A DNA stretch of 64,000 nt from Jeotgalibacillus alimentarius (GCF_000829445.1 NZ_JXRQ01000015.1:186001-250000), one strand, 5' to 3'; shown: positions 24,433 to 33,861, counted from the stretch's first letter. Program-made: numbers and translations. The notes: generated by a model not told the origin, from the sequence alone.

Positions 24433-24933
24433 TTATGCTTCCTGATGATACAGAATGTTCCCCGCCTCATCGCTCACAATGACTTCTGCAACTTCCGCCT
24501 TCATGTCACTTTCATTCAGGAGGAAAGCACCACCGTCTCCATCAGTTATCGCGCTATCAGAAGTCCCGTCAGCATATTGAACGGTCACAACATTCGCCTG
24601 ACTGCTTAATTCCTCATTAAATACCACACTCGCTGCCACTATGTCACCGCTGATCACTCTCACCATAACCCGATCACTTTCTGTCCAGGCATAGGGCGTG
24701 AAGTCACTGTCATATTTCGCAGTGAGATGTGAAACCTCATATAACCCTTCCTCCACTAAAATAAACGTCATGTCATCTCCGTTTTTAACAGCGATCGGAT
24801 CGAGTTCATGCTTCTTAACGAAACCTTCCACCTGCTCCTCAGTCAGTGCACTGTTGTGGAAAATGCCTGTGATATTGATTATTGTCACAATAAATACACC
24901 AAAGATAATCGCTTTCAATACTTTTTTGTTCAC
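24433..24933 (-). CDS. Membrane-anchored hypothetical protein, 166 aa
   Basis: An N-terminal anchor ('VLKAIIFGVFIVTIINITGIF') leads to an acidic, beta-rich extracytoplasmic domain ('MTFILVEEGLYEVSHLTAKY', 'VVTVQYADGTSDSAITDGDG'). It overlaps the end of the DinB gene by four bases (ATGA), so the two form an operon. No family recognised. Confidence 0.65.
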   Translation of the reverse strand: MNKKVLKAIIFGVFIVTIINITGIFHNSALTEEQVEGFVKKHELDPIAVKNGDDMTFILVEEGLYEVSHLTAKYDSDFTPYAWTESDRVMVRVISGDIVAASVVFNEELSSQANVVTVQYADGTSDSAITDGDGGAFLLNESDMKAEVAEVIVSDEAGNILYHQEA

Positions 24934-25448
24934 TGATGCTCCCTCCTGATCCGCTTCTTCTGAAAGATCTGTCCGCTGTGTCGTGCTTCATGCTCGATCA
25001 GATGATAAATGACCCACTCGGGCGTTACATCATACTCCTCTAATTCTCTTGAGGTCCGCCAGTCAATGTCATTCATCTGCTTAAAATGAAAGCATAAGGT
25101 GTCTCTGACTTTTTGCAGTCTTTGTATATGCTGTTCAACTGATTCACCTTTAAATGGCTGCAGCTTGCTATCATCCCAGCTCTCATCAGGAAACAAAGCT
25201 TCAATCTCACTGTCCCAGTCTCTGCACAAAACTTCTCCATACAGCCAGCCTGCCTCCACAGCCGCAATATGATACAGCAGAGTCCCAATCGAATGAAGTC
25301 CATCATCGTCAGCATCTAATTCATCCTGACTCAGATCATGAAGCCTGGAAACAAGCGTCTGCCGCACATCCTCCAGACACCAGATCTGCCGCCCAATATC
25401 CGGTGAGTAGCCTGGTAATGTTTGAATGGATAATTGTTCTTTTGACAT
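24930..25448 (-). CDS. DinB-family protein
   Basis: A 172-residue four-helix protein. Metal ligands of the DinB/YfiT fold are visible as 'LLYHIAAVEAGWL' (first His) and the paired His in 'WVIYHLIEHEARHSGQIFQKKR'. GGGGG precedes ATG 25448. DinB-like proteins include thiol-dependent S-transferases such as bacillithiol transferases; this one may be such an enzyme (inference). It is coupled to a membrane-anchored protein downstream. Confidence 0.85.
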   Translation of the reverse strand: MSKEQLSIQTLPGYSPDIGRQIWCLEDVRQTLVSRLHDLSQDELDADDDGLHSIGTLLYHIAAVEAGWLYGEVLCRDWDSEIEALFPDESWDDSKLQPFKGESVEQHIQRLQKVRDTLCFHFKQMNDIDWRTSRELEEYDVTPEWVIYHLIEHEARHSGQIFQKKRIRREHQ

Positions 25449-25496
25449 AAATGAGCCCCCTGCTCTAGTTAATAATCAGATTTTTACATCAGTCAT

Positions 25497-25949
25497 TTAA
25501 CTTTCCTCAAACTCCCCCTGTTCCTTTAAATATGCTGCGTCCTGTTCGCTAATTGAAAAATACTCCACTTGATCCCAGCCTTCACCTGCGCGCTGGCCAA
25601 TGACAGCACCTTCTCCGTCGAACCAGACTCTGGCTTCAATCAGACCGGTTGAATCTTTCGGGTTCAGCATCCATATATACATATCCGCAGGATCAGCGTC
25701 TGTTGCTCTTTCAACTGGCTGCTTATTCATAAAAATCATCATTGTATTATCGACTACATGCTGCTCTTCAAGATCGGTATAAACTTTTTTGATATCAATC
25801 TGTCCAGGATCCTGAGCGTAGTCATTGGCATAGCCAATCCGTACTTCTCTGGATACTTCTACAGGATTAAGAACCTGATTTGTAAAATATCCTCCGAAGA
25901 ATAACAGTACAGCGATTACTGTAAATCCGATCGTTTTAAGTATCTTCAA
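25497..25949 (-). CDS. Membrane-anchored hypothetical protein, 150 aa
   Basis: TTG 25949 is chosen because AAAGGAGG lies 7 bases upstream. The product begins with an anchor ('LKTIGFTVIAVLLFFGGYFT') and then an extracytoplasmic domain with alternating beta strands ('MYIWMLNPKDSTGLIEARVWFDG'). No family recognised. It lies just before, and divergent from, the sigma-factor gene, with a gap of 205 bp. Confidence 0.65.
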   Translation of the reverse strand: MKILKTIGFTVIAVLLFFGGYFTNQVLNPVEVSREVRIGYANDYAQDPGQIDIKKVYTDLEEQHVVDNTMMIFMNKQPVERATDADPADMYIWMLNPKDSTGLIEARVWFDGEGAVIGQRAGEGWDQVEYFSISEQDAAYLKEQGEFEES

Positions 25950-26154
25950 AACGCGTCCTCCTTTGTAAAACTTTTCTAAGCCATATTTACGGATCATTGT
26001 GATCAAAGTTACATGACTTATTGGAATTTCTGGTATTTTAAGTATACATGATTGAATTGTCTGAAAAACACCCCGAGGTCAAAAAGTCATAAAATTTAGT
26101 GAAACCTGTTTGATAAAACTGATGTCTATAAGGTATAGCAGAGGAGGTTTGCCA

Positions 26155-26676
26155 TTGGAGAAGATGAATGAGGAGACGTTGAAAGGTCATATGTCCGCAC
26201 ACGGCGAATATCTGATCCGTCTGGCATACATGTACGTAAAGAGCTGGCAGTCTGCAGAGGATATTGTGCAGGAAGTGTTTGTCATCTTTTACCGTAAATC
26301 TGACCAGTATAGAGAACAGGCTTCTGTCAAAACCTATTTGGCAAAAATCACAGTGAATCTGTGCCACACACATTTAAAAAACTGGAAAAACAGAATCAGC
26401 CTATTTGCAGGAAATGCGTTCAGCAGTTCCTCTGATTGTGAAACACCAGAAACCCTTTTAACGGGTAAACAGCTCAAACATCATGTTGCACAGACCATTC
26501 TGCAATTGCCTATTCATTATAGAGAAGTCATTCTTCTTTATTATTATCAGGAATTTTCGGTGACCGAGATCAGTCATATTTTAGATTGTCCTGAAGGAAC
26601 AGTAAAAACCCGTCTTTCACGGGCAAGAGCTACACTGCGCAAAAAGCTGGATCAGTCTGATATGGAGGTGATCTGA
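26155..26676 (+). CDS. ECF-type RNA polymerase sigma factor
   Basis: A 173-residue sigma-70 family factor with region 2 ('LAYMYVKSWQSAEDIVQEVFVIFY') and region 4 ('VILLYYYQEFSVTEISHILDCPEGTVKTRLSRARATLRKKL'), the minimal ECF layout. TTG 26155 has GAGGAGG 7 bases upstream; ATG 26164 is a second choice. The next gene starts immediately after the stop and codes for a single-pass membrane protein, the usual position of the anti-sigma factor. 'LYYYQEFSV' resembles the B. subtilis SigV/SigM-like group. Confidence 0.92.
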   Translation: MEKMNEETLKGHMSAHGEYLIRLAYMYVKSWQSAEDIVQEVFVIFYRKSDQYREQASVKTYLAKITVNLCHTHLKNWKNRISLFAGNAFSSSSDCETPETLLTGKQLKHHVAQTILQLPIHYREVILLYYYQEFSVTEISHILDCPEGTVKTRLSRARATLRKKLDQSDMEVI

Positions 26677-27495
26677 GTGGGTGAGTATAAACAAGAGATT
26701 GATGACATGATTGGTAGTGACCCGCGTTTTACAGATGAATTGGCAGACCGGATTCTTACTCAGTCAAAGAAAAGCAGCCGGCGATTTACTCCCCGGATTA
26801 GAGCAGGTCTTGCTGCTGCAATTGTCTTTGCAGGGATGAGTGTTGTGACATTTACAATGCTTTCAGATGATACAAGCGGACCCGGTCAGGAAGAAACTTC
26901 CCCTGCTCAGCTCGATAGCGTCATCACTGACACGGAAACTTCAGAAGACGTGCCTTTAGTAGAACCTACTGAAACGTCATTGCTGATTGATTGGGGTCTG
27001 GATAGTATGGATCGCGGTGATCATCACTACATGACTTACATTCAAAACCGTCAGCTTGTCGTTGAAACAGACGGGTACCACCTGACACGCGGGACTGTCA
27101 TCTATTTTGAAACACCAAAGTCACTTCTCAAACAAAATCCTCAGGCAGAACCCTATCAGATCGCCAGAGTTGTTGGCGTGCCTGGTGAGACTGTAGAAAT
27201 TTCAGATGGGAAGGTATATATAGATGATCAAAGGCTGGACACCTTTTATGGAGAAGTGCATACAAGAGGTATGACTCATGAAGAATTATTGCAAATTGAC
27301 AGATCTGATAACCCGAATGATTATAGCACTGAAGATTGGTATGAATTCTTTTCGGTTGATATGCCCGCCATTACAGTGGACGAAGATTCCTTATTTGTGA
27401 TCGCTGATAATTGGGGGCGCGGCTATGACAGCCGGGATTTTGGCTTACTAAAGCATGGAGATGTAGCAGGTGTTGTGATGGGATATGAGAAGTGA
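26677..27495 (+). CDS. Putative anti-sigma factor with degenerate signal peptidase I (S26) ectodomain
   Basis: A 272-residue protein. Residues 1-42 are cytosolic with no zinc-binding HC motif, one membrane helix spans about 43-62, and then comes an acidic linker. Residues about 105-270 follow the signal peptidase I fold: 'RGTVIYF', 'IARVVGVPGETVEISDGKVYIDD', 'DSLFVIADNWGRGYDSRDFG' and 'GDVAGVVMGYE'. The SMxPT serine motif is missing (YMTYI at 118-122 seems to align), and the general-base Lys is Ala163, so it should be inactive as a protease. It starts one base after the sigma factor gene's stop. The role as a sensing anti-sigma factor is inferred. Confidence 0.7.
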   Translation: MGEYKQEIDDMIGSDPRFTDELADRILTQSKKSSRRFTPRIRAGLAAAIVFAGMSVVTFTMLSDDTSGPGQEETSPAQLDSVITDTETSEDVPLVEPTETSLLIDWGLDSMDRGDHHYMTYIQNRQLVVETDGYHLTRGTVIYFETPKSLLKQNPQAEPYQIARVVGVPGETVEISDGKVYIDDQRLDTFYGEVHTRGMTHEELLQIDRSDNPNDYSTEDWYEFFSVDMPAITVDEDSLFVIADNWGRGYDSRDFGLLKHGDVAGVVMGYEK

Positions 27496-27555
27496 GTTTG
27501 GCAGACGAAGTCTCATATCATGAAGTGTGCACTGTCCTTCATGATATGAACCTGC

Positions 27556-28029
27556 CTACCATACCTGATCAAGCTTGTCGCTATAAAACAGAATGGCTTT
27601 TTTATATGTTAAAATCGACTCATCATTTGTCGTATGAACCAGAGCGTGAAGCAATACTTCCATCGCCTGCTGGTAATTCCCAAGATTATATAGAACCATA
27701 GAATAGAATACTTTGAAATGTTCCATCTCAGGAAAAGCAGCCATTGCTACTTTAAAGGTGGCAGCTGCCTCACCATATCTTCCCAGCACGCGATAAGTAC
27801 TTCCCAGACCCAGATATGCACCTTCAAGCTCCCGGTCAGGCAGTCCGATTTCTATTGCCCGCTCATAATGCGGCACTGCTTCTTTTTCAAGCCCCAGATT
27901 GTCATAGCACCAGGCCATCTGATACTGGTACACTGCATTATCCGGTTCTCTTTCAAGCGTATGCTCCATAAGATCTCTCGCTTCTTCAAATCGTTTTTCT
28001 TCCCTCATTTTCAATAATGTTTCAAGCAT
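27556..28029 (-). CDS. TPR-repeat protein
   Basis: A 157-residue protein with about four tetratricopeptide repeats; for example 'NAVYQYQMAWCYDNLGLEKEAVPHYERAIEIG' and 'EGAYLGLGSTYRVLGRYGEAAATFKVAMAAFP' carry the W/Y-G-Y-A-P pattern. It has no signal or catalytic domain, so it is a protein-interaction module. It is the last of a three-gene run (methyltransferase, HAD phosphatase, TPR). Confidence 0.88.
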   Translation of the reverse strand: MLETLLKMREEKRFEEARDLMEHTLEREPDNAVYQYQMAWCYDNLGLEKEAVPHYERAIEIGLPDRELEGAYLGLGSTYRVLGRYGEAAATFKVAMAAFPEMEHFKVFYSMVLYNLGNYQQAMEVLLHALVHTTNDESILTYKKAILFYSDKLDQVW

Positions 28030-28046
28030 CGGAACAGTTCCCCTTT

Positions 28047-28706
28047 TTATAATCGATCAGCCAACTCCAGCAGCTCCGCCAGGTCCTCTATTACCGCGCT
28101 TGCTTCAGCTGGCCCCCAATGCATGTCCTTTTTCCACACGGTTTTCATCCCGACATTATGTGCGGCCTTTATATCATTCAGCGGATGATCTCCAACAAAG
28201 ATTGCTTCTTCTGCTGTTACTTCCAGCTGTGATAAAGCCTTGTTGAAAATCTCGGGATCAGGCTTTCTTAGATTTTCGCATGCAGAGATCAAAATCGTAT
28301 CAAAAAATGACTCAATCTCAAGCCCTTTAATATTATCCATTTGAAACTGACAGCGGCCGTTTGAAATGATTCCAAGTTTCAGCCCTCTGTCAGTCAGGGC
28401 TTTTAATGTGATGTGGAGTTGTTCAAACCCAATACAGTGATATTTGAACTGATCCAGATAATCCTGATGCAGCTCTTCCGGATCTGTACCATTCAGTTCA
28501 AACTCATCGATCAGCTGACTGTATACTTGATCCTTCGACACATACCCTTTCGCATCTAATTCAACAAACCTTTTGATGTATTCATTCTTAGGAATTTCAT
28601 GAAAGATTGTTGCATACCTTTCGTATTGATCTTCGAGTAACTTGATCAATGAAGCATCACGATCGAGCAGCGTTCCATCTAAATCGAATAAGATTGCTTT
28701 TAGCAT
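28047..28706 (-). CDS. HAD-superfamily hydrolase
   Basis: A 219-residue haloacid-dehalogenase phosphatase with motif I 'ILFDLDGTLLDRDASL' (D8 and D10), motif II 'GIISNGRCQFQ', a 'KPDPEIF' lysine region and motif IV 'IFVGDHPLNDIKAAHNVGMKTVW'. The cap is the four-helix C1 type. A phosphoglycolate/nucleotidase-like activity is expected; the substrate is unknown. It ends 17 bases before the TPR gene. Confidence 0.92.
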   Translation of the reverse strand: MLKAILFDLDGTLLDRDASLIKLLEDQYERYATIFHEIPKNEYIKRFVELDAKGYVSKDQVYSQLIDEFELNGTDPEELHQDYLDQFKYHCIGFEQLHITLKALTDRGLKLGIISNGRCQFQMDNIKGLEIESFFDTILISACENLRKPDPEIFNKALSQLEVTAEEAIFVGDHPLNDIKAAHNVGMKTVWKKDMHWGPAEASAVIEDLAELLELADRL

Positions 28707-28737
28707 ATACCCATCACTCCACGACTATATTTCCAAC

Positions 28738-29334
28738 CTATTCTCCGTGCACGTTCCCTTCAAAAACGACAAACATTCCTTTACCAAACCGTTTTACATT
28801 ATTCACCTGTAGCCCTGCCTCCTCAAACAGTTGAATCGTAGGACGGTTGAGGTGGCAGCCGTCACATACCACTTTCCATGCCGGCGTGAGAACATCCTGC
28901 ACTTTTCCTGCTTTTTCATGTTCAAGCTTCACATGTTCGAAAAAATGAAAAGTCGCTCCAGGCCTGCTTACCCGCTTCATTTCCTGCAGGGCCTTTACGG
29001 GATCAGGAATCGTGCAAAACACCAACGTTCCCGTGATCGCATCGAAAGACTGATCAGGAAACGGCAGCTTTTCAGCTTTAGCTGTATATGTCTGAATCGG
29101 GACCGTTGCACGCCTTACTTTTTCTGCTGACCTTTCAATCATGTCAGGGTTCGGTTCAATCGCCTCCACGTAAGAGGCCTTCTGATAAAAGGGAAAATTC
29201 GCCCCTGTGCCAAAACCGATTTCAAGCACGTATCCTTCTATATCTCGCAACAGATTTCTTCTAATCCGTTCAATACCTGCTTTCTCAAGAGGTGCCATCA
29301 CTACATCATAAACCGCGGAAAATAACTTCCCCAT
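28738..29334 (-). CDS. SAM-dependent class I methyltransferase
   Basis: A 198-residue methyltransferase: 'VLEIGFGTGANFPFYQKASYVEAIEPNPDMIERS' is the SAM-binding GxGxG motif with its acidic partner (E-P-N-P-D), followed by 'QSFDAITGTLVFCTIPDPVKALQEMKRVSRPGATFHFFEHVK'. It looks like the UbiE/YhhQ-type (phospholipid or small-molecule) methyltransferases. It opens the minus-strand operon. The methyl acceptor is not readable. Confidence 0.9.
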   Translation of the reverse strand: MGKLFSAVYDVVMAPLEKAGIERIRRNLLRDIEGYVLEIGFGTGANFPFYQKASYVEAIEPNPDMIERSAEKVRRATVPIQTYTAKAEKLPFPDQSFDAITGTLVFCTIPDPVKALQEMKRVSRPGATFHFFEHVKLEHEKAGKVQDVLTPAWKVVCDGCHLNRPTIQLFEEAGLQVNNVKRFGKGMFVVFEGNVHGE

Positions 29335-29465
29335 ATGTGATTCACTCCTATTCTCTCAGTATGGTTTTATTATTTCACGATTCGGCAGGAATCACTCATT
29401 TTTTGGAGAATCTATTAAATTACCTGATTCATGTAGTCAGGAATATAAGTAAATGAGGTTGTTAA

Positions 29466-30185
29466 ATGGAAAAACACACATTGTTATTTGAGCAGTCCAG
29501 GGCAGATAGTAAGATATTCAGAAAGGATTATTCCCTGTCAGAAGAACTGAAGGATGTATTCTTCGAGAATGTCTACACAGGTCTGAACAATTACGTCCTC
29601 AAGCATCACATTGTCTCGATATATCCCGATTTTCTTGAATTTGCAAGAACCTGCGAAGCAAGACCTGAAAAAGAAGAATATGCTGCATTCCTCTTCTACT
29701 GGTGGCGACTCCTCGATGATACGCATAAAAATCCCGCTTCTAACATTTTCACAGAATTCCACGCAGAACATTTTGCCTTCTTCAAAAAGCACCCTATTTT
29801 TCTTTCCTGGCTCAATCAGGCGAAAAAAATTACACCTGGTTTTTATTTTACAGCAGGTCATATTGGATCAAACGGCTGTACACTGGTCGATCTTAAAAGT
29901 AAAGAAGTCATCCATGTCATGTTTCCTTCAAACACACTTCCCTTTCCACGTAAAGGTACAGTGGTCTCCTGCATTCTTCTGCCATTCGCTGAACATCTTC
30001 ATCTGCCACTTGCCGTTTATCCATTCGAATACAGCACCCGGGAAGAAATCGCACCCCACATTCATCACTATTACAACGAACTCAAAGATGAAAAGGATCC
30101 CTACATGGTCTGGCTTCAGATGTTTATGTCTTTACTGCTGGTCGAAAAATATACGTTGTCAGGTGAAGAACCATGGAAAGATTAG
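29466..30185 (+). CDS. Hypothetical protein, 239 aa
   Basis: A soluble 239-residue protein with aromatic-rich helices ('FLFYWWRLLDDTHKNP', 'AEHFAFFKKHPIFLSWLN') and a beta-rich middle ('VVSCILLPFAEHLHLPLAVYPFEY'). GAGG is 7 bases before ATG 29466. No family recognised, and no signal peptide or membrane helix is seen. Codon use matches its neighbours. Confidence 0.65.
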   Translation: MEKHTLLFEQSRADSKIFRKDYSLSEELKDVFFENVYTGLNNYVLKHHIVSIYPDFLEFARTCEARPEKEEYAAFLFYWWRLLDDTHKNPASNIFTEFHAEHFAFFKKHPIFLSWLNQAKKITPGFYFTAGHIGSNGCTLVDLKSKEVIHVMFPSNTLPFPRKGTVVSCILLPFAEHLHLPLAVYPFEYSTREEIAPHIHHYYNELKDEKDPYMVWLQMFMSLLLVEKYTLSGEEPWKD

Positions 30186-30229
30186 CACGAGCGCCTTGGT
30201 GTTAAACTCTGACGCCCGTCATACAGCAT

Positions 30230-31450
30230 TTATTTTACGAACTTCACAAACCGCTTCTTCCCGATCTTTAATACGTCATCAGTCATTACAACCCTGTCCA
30301 GTTCTTCAGCCGTGATTTTTTGCTGATTCAAAGAAACGCCATTCTGCCTGATCATTCTGACCAGCTCACTTTTACTTTTCACAAAGCCTCTCTCAACCAA
30401 TTGAGGAATCACATCTGCAAGCAGATCTTTCTCCAGATCAACTAAGATTTCCGGAATGACATCAGGAATATCATTCTGCTGAAAAGCAGTTTCAAAGTAA
30501 TGCTTTCCAGCTGTGGCACCTTCTTCCCCGTGATAAAGAGCAGTAATATGACGTGCAAGCTCAAGCTTAATATCACGGGGATTCTCATCATGATCAAGCC
30601 GGTTCTTTATATTCTGCACGTCATCCGGATGTACATCAGTTGCCAGTTCAAAGTACTTAATAATCAGCTGATCCGGTACCTCCATCACTTTTTTGAACAT
30701 CACTTCAGGCGGCTCCTGCACACCAATATAATTACCAAGGCTTTTGCTCATTTTCTCAATTCCATCAAGCCCCTCGAGCAATGGCATAAAAATGGCGATC
30801 TGTTTCTCCATTCCTACATGCTTTTGTAAGGTCCGCCCCATCAGAATGTTAAAAGTCTGATCTGTACCTCCAAGCTCAATGTCAGCTTTCAGTTCGACAG
30901 AGTCCTGGGCCTGCATTAACGGGTAAAAGAACTCATGCAGCCCGATTGGCGTCTGGTTGTGGTATCGCTTCTGGAAATCATCTCTCTCTAATATTCTGGC
31001 AACAGAGGTTGAAGCAGCGAGTCTGATTACTTCTTCAAATGTCATATTTGCTAACCACTCACTGTTAAACCGCACTGTTGTCTTTTCCTGATCAAGCACC
31101 CTGAAGATCTGATCAGTATATGTGAGTGCATTCTCTTTTACCTGTTCATCACTAAGGGGTATCCTTCCTTTCGCTTTTCCAGTGGGATCGCCAATACGTC
31201 CGGTGAAGTCACCGATCAGAATAACTGCATGATGACCAAGATCCTGCATTTGCTTAATTTTCCTGAGGACCACTGCGTGACCAATGTGAATATCAGGAGC
31301 AGAAGGGTCGAGTCCCAATTTGATCGTTAACGGCCGCTGTTCCTTAAATGATTTTTCGAGTTTTATCATCAATTCTTTTTCATCTACAATGCTTTCTGCA
31401 CCTTTTTGGATGATCTTCATTTGTTCTTCCGGATGTAATAACATCTTCAC
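30230..31450 (-). CDS. tyrS: Tyrosyl-tRNA synthetase, TyrZ type
   Basis: A 406-residue class I synthetase. HIGH appears as 'DIHIGHAVVL' and the second signature as 'IEKMSKSLGNY'; having KMSKS rather than KFGKT places it with the TyrZ-type bacterial enzymes, not the TyrS type. The C-terminal S4-like domain ('SKSELVRMIRQNGVSLNQQKI') binds tRNA-Tyr. A full T-box leader lies upstream, so expression rises when uncharged tRNA-Tyr accumulates. The start is GTG 31450 or ATG 31444; GGGAG lies just before. Many Bacilli carry both types. Confidence 0.95.
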   Translation of the reverse strand: MKMLLHPEEQMKIIQKGAESIVDEKELMIKLEKSFKEQRPLTIKLGLDPSAPDIHIGHAVVLRKIKQMQDLGHHAVILIGDFTGRIGDPTGKAKGRIPLSDEQVKENALTYTDQIFRVLDQEKTTVRFNSEWLANMTFEEVIRLAASTSVARILERDDFQKRYHNQTPIGLHEFFYPLMQAQDSVELKADIELGGTDQTFNILMGRTLQKHVGMEKQIAIFMPLLEGLDGIEKMSKSLGNYIGVQEPPEVMFKKVMEVPDQLIIKYFELATDVHPDDVQNIKNRLDHDENPRDIKLELARHITALYHGEEGATAGKHYFETAFQQNDIPDVIPEILVDLEKDLLADVIPQLVERGFVKSKSELVRMIRQNGVSLNQQKITAEELDRVVMTDDVLKIGKKRFVKFVK

Positions 31451-31494
31451 TTCATCTCCCTGTCCTATTCATTTGTATCGCAAGGTCTATAAGA

Positions 31495-31815
31495 GCAAAC
31501 AAAAACGCCCCTTAGGGAAAATCCCTAAAGGACGTGAATTGGACACGTGTTACCACCTTTGTTCGAGCACTGTTCACACAGCACTCCTCTGTCAGTACGG
31601 CTTCACATAAGCGATACTGCTGCATTGATCACGGTCGCAACCCCGGTGCATCCTACTGTTATTTCAGCGCACAGCTCCCAGATGTATTCACTCCGACTCC
31701 ACATGCGCCTCTCATCTCCCGGCAGCTTTCTGTCTGTTTCCGTCAAAGTTACTCGTTCTGTTCATCGCTTTTACTCTTATACTCCGATATGTCTGAACAA
31801 ATCTTAGTTATGCAG
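31495..31815 (-). promoter_or_regulatory. T-box riboswitch, Tyr specifier (UAC)
   Basis: On the minus strand stem I carries 'GATGAACAGAACGAGTAACTTT' features (AGTA and GA motifs); only short pieces are quoted here. The specifier codon TAC lies in GAATACATC (31684-31686). The T-box itself is AAAGGTGGTAACACG (about 31546-31560), followed by a terminator stem around 31505-31534 with a T run. Specifier, T-box and the downstream TyrRS gene agree. Confidence 0.93.
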
Positions 31816-31827
31816 ATATTATATGCA

Positions 31828-31855
31828 ATTATAAGTAACTGTGAAAAAAAGTCAA
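31828..31855 (-). promoter_or_regulatory. Promoter of the T-box/tyrS unit
   Basis: Minus-strand TTGACT (31850-31855) and TATAAT (31828-31833) with a 16-base spacer, about 15 bases upstream of the leader. Confidence 0.75.
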
Positions 31856-31891
31856 CTGTATATCGCTCAGATTAACTTTTTTATCAACTGC

Positions 31892-32674
31892 TTAAAACTT
31901 CACACTAAACCCATTAAACTCATGAATACCTGTACCGAACCGTGCCAGATCATGCTCCCGTAAAAATATCGCCGCATTTTTCGCTTCCATCAGGATTTCC
32001 GGATCAAGCCCCACAGAATTATGTGACCCAAATACCTTTGTCACTCCCTTAAGCGCAGCAATCTTTTCCCACGACTCAATCAGCGCCCCTGGATCTGTAG
32101 ACGGATAAAAAGCGTAAACCGGCGTTTCATCATATAAGGTGTCTCCCGTAAACAAATAACCATTCGTCTCATCAAAAATTGAAATATGTCCGGGTGAATG
32201 CCCGGGTGTATGAATGATGTGGAGCTTTCTGTTTCCGAGATCTATCATGTCCCCATCTTCAAGCAATCCTGTAGGCTCACCAGTAAACGGCTCATACGTT
32301 TCAGGGTCAAATGAAGGTGGTACAGGCTTGGTAATCTCTTTGCTGATCCCTTTTCTGACCTGTTCAATCGATAATCCGTCAATCCCCTTCGTAAGCCATC
32401 TCTGATCAGCTCTATGAACATAAATATGTTCAAAGGAACCATGCCCCCCAATGTGGTCTGTATGAACATGCGTTGTGATAACATAAATCGGTAACGTGGT
32501 AAGCTGATCTGTCACTCTTGTAATATCATCAATTCCCAGCCCTGTATCAATCAGCACTGCCTTTTTCTCACCAATCAGCAAAAAAGAATGCACCTTTTCC
32601 CAATGTCCGTACTCACTAATCGCAAACGTGACTGCATCAATTCTCTCAACCGTAAACCAGTCATCAGTCAGCAT
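31892..32674 (-). CDS. MBL-fold metallo-hydrolase
   Basis: A 260-residue protein with the metal motif 'THVHTDHIGG' (HxHxDH), 'THTPGHSPGHISIFD' giving the third His, 'YLFTGDTLYDETPVY' with the bridging Asp, and 'FGSHNSVG' with the last His. GGGGAGGA precedes ATG 32674. The layout is that of the glyoxalase II-like/YobT-type subgroup. Lone gene; substrate unknown. Confidence 0.9.
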   Translation of the reverse strand: MLTDDWFTVERIDAVTFAISEYGHWEKVHSFLLIGEKKAVLIDTGLGIDDITRVTDQLTTLPIYVITTHVHTDHIGGHGSFEHIYVHRADQRWLTKGIDGLSIEQVRKGISKEITKPVPPSFDPETYEPFTGEPTGLLEDGDMIDLGNRKLHIIHTPGHSPGHISIFDETNGYLFTGDTLYDETPVYAFYPSTDPGALIESWEKIAALKGVTKVFGSHNSVGLDPEILMEAKNAAIFLREHDLARFGTGIHEFNGFSVKF

Positions 32675-32888
32675 TGTAAACGTTCCTCCCCTCTCATATT
32701 AGATCCAAGAATTTTTATGAACTAAGACATTCAAGTTAGTCAGACAGTTAGAGGCATCTCTCTAATAAACATTCATTCCCTCTTCCTTTGATGTGCATAC
32801 CTCTGTTATAATATCTGATGGAGAGTTTTGAACAACTCTGCGCCATCAGGTTATTCCTGCAAAATAATATGATAGGTGGAAGAAAAAA

Positions 32889-33851
32889 ATGGATTACAGA
32901 GTATTACTTTATTATCACTATACAAAGATCGAAGACCCTGAAGCAGTTGCTGCAGAGCACCTCGATTTCTGTAAGGAACTTGGTCTGAAGGGCCGGATTT
33001 TAGTTGCGCATGAAGGCATTAACGGTACTTGCTCAGGTACGATCGAGCAGACTAATGCCTATATGGAGGCAATGAAGAACAATCCTTTATTTGAAGGGAT
33101 CGTATTTAAGATTGATGAGGCTGAAGGTCACACATTTAAAAAAATGCATGTGCGCCCGCGTCCTGAGCTTGTGAATTTAAGTCTTGAGGATGATATTAAT
33201 CCGAACGAATTAACAGGCCGTTATTTGTCACCGAAGGAATTTTATGAAGAAATGCAGCGCGAGGACACAATTGTTCTTGACGCGCGTAACACATATGAAT
33301 ATGATGTCGGTCACTTCCGCGGCGCGATCCGTCCGGATGTTGAGACATTCCGTGATCTGCCTAACTGGGTAAGAGAAAACCGTCACATGCTTGAAGGCAA
33401 GCGCGTGCTTACGTATTGCACAGGTGGCATCCGCTGTGAGAAGTTCTCAGGCTGGCTTGTAAAAGAAGGCTTTGAAGATGCTGCCCAGCTTCACGGCGGG
33501 ATCGCAACGTACGGAAAAGACCCTGAAGTAAAAGGACAGCTGTGGGATGGCCAAATGTACGTATTTGACGAGCGCCTGACTGTTCCTATTAACCAGGTTG
33601 AACATGTAGTTGTAGGCCGTGACCACTTTGACGGCACACCGTGTGAGCGTTATATTAACTGCTCAAACCCGGATTGCAATAAGCAGATCCTTGCACATGA
33701 AGAAAACGAAGCGAAGTACCTTGGCGGCTGCTCAATTGAGTGCGCGAAGAACGTTCGCAACCGTTACAGCATCCGCATGGGCTTGACTGGCGAAGAAGTT
33801 GAAAAGCGTCTTGCTGTGTTAGAAGAAGAACTAACTGCAAAACAAGGCTAA
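32889..33851 (+). CDS. trhO: tRNA uridine(34) hydroxylase TrhO (YceA/YbfQ-type rhodanese)
   Basis: A 320-residue protein with an N-terminal ferredoxin-like part ('[14 protein letters not shown]'), a rhodanese domain with active-site loop C177-TGGIRC183 and '[19 protein letters not shown]', and a C-terminal Cys-rich segment ('[12 protein letters not shown]', '[12 protein letters not shown]'). This is the full TrhO layout; the family makes 5-hydroxyuridine at tRNA position 34. AGGTGG precedes ATG 32889. Single gene with its own terminator. Confidence 0.95.
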   Translation: MDYRVLLYYHYTKIEDPEAVAAEHLDFCKELGLKGRILVAHEGINGTCSGTIEQTNAYMEAMKNNPLFEGIVFKIDEAEGHTFKKMHVRPRPELVNLSLEDDINPNELTGRYLSPKEFYEEMQREDTIVLDARNTYEYDVGHFRGAIRPDVETFRDLPNWVRENRHMLEGKRVLTYCTGGIRCEKFSGWLVKEGFEDAAQLHGGIATYGKDPEVKGQLWDGQMYVFDERLTVPINQVEHVVVGRDHFDGTPCERYINCSNPDCNKQILAHEENEAKYLGGCSIECAKNVRNRYSIRMGLTGEEVEKRLAVLEEELTAKQG

Positions 33852-33861
33852 TTATTAGATA

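Noticed and set aside
31320-31875. Plus-strand frames of 86-113 aa
   Set aside because: They lie opposite the T-box leader, whose structure explains the sequence.
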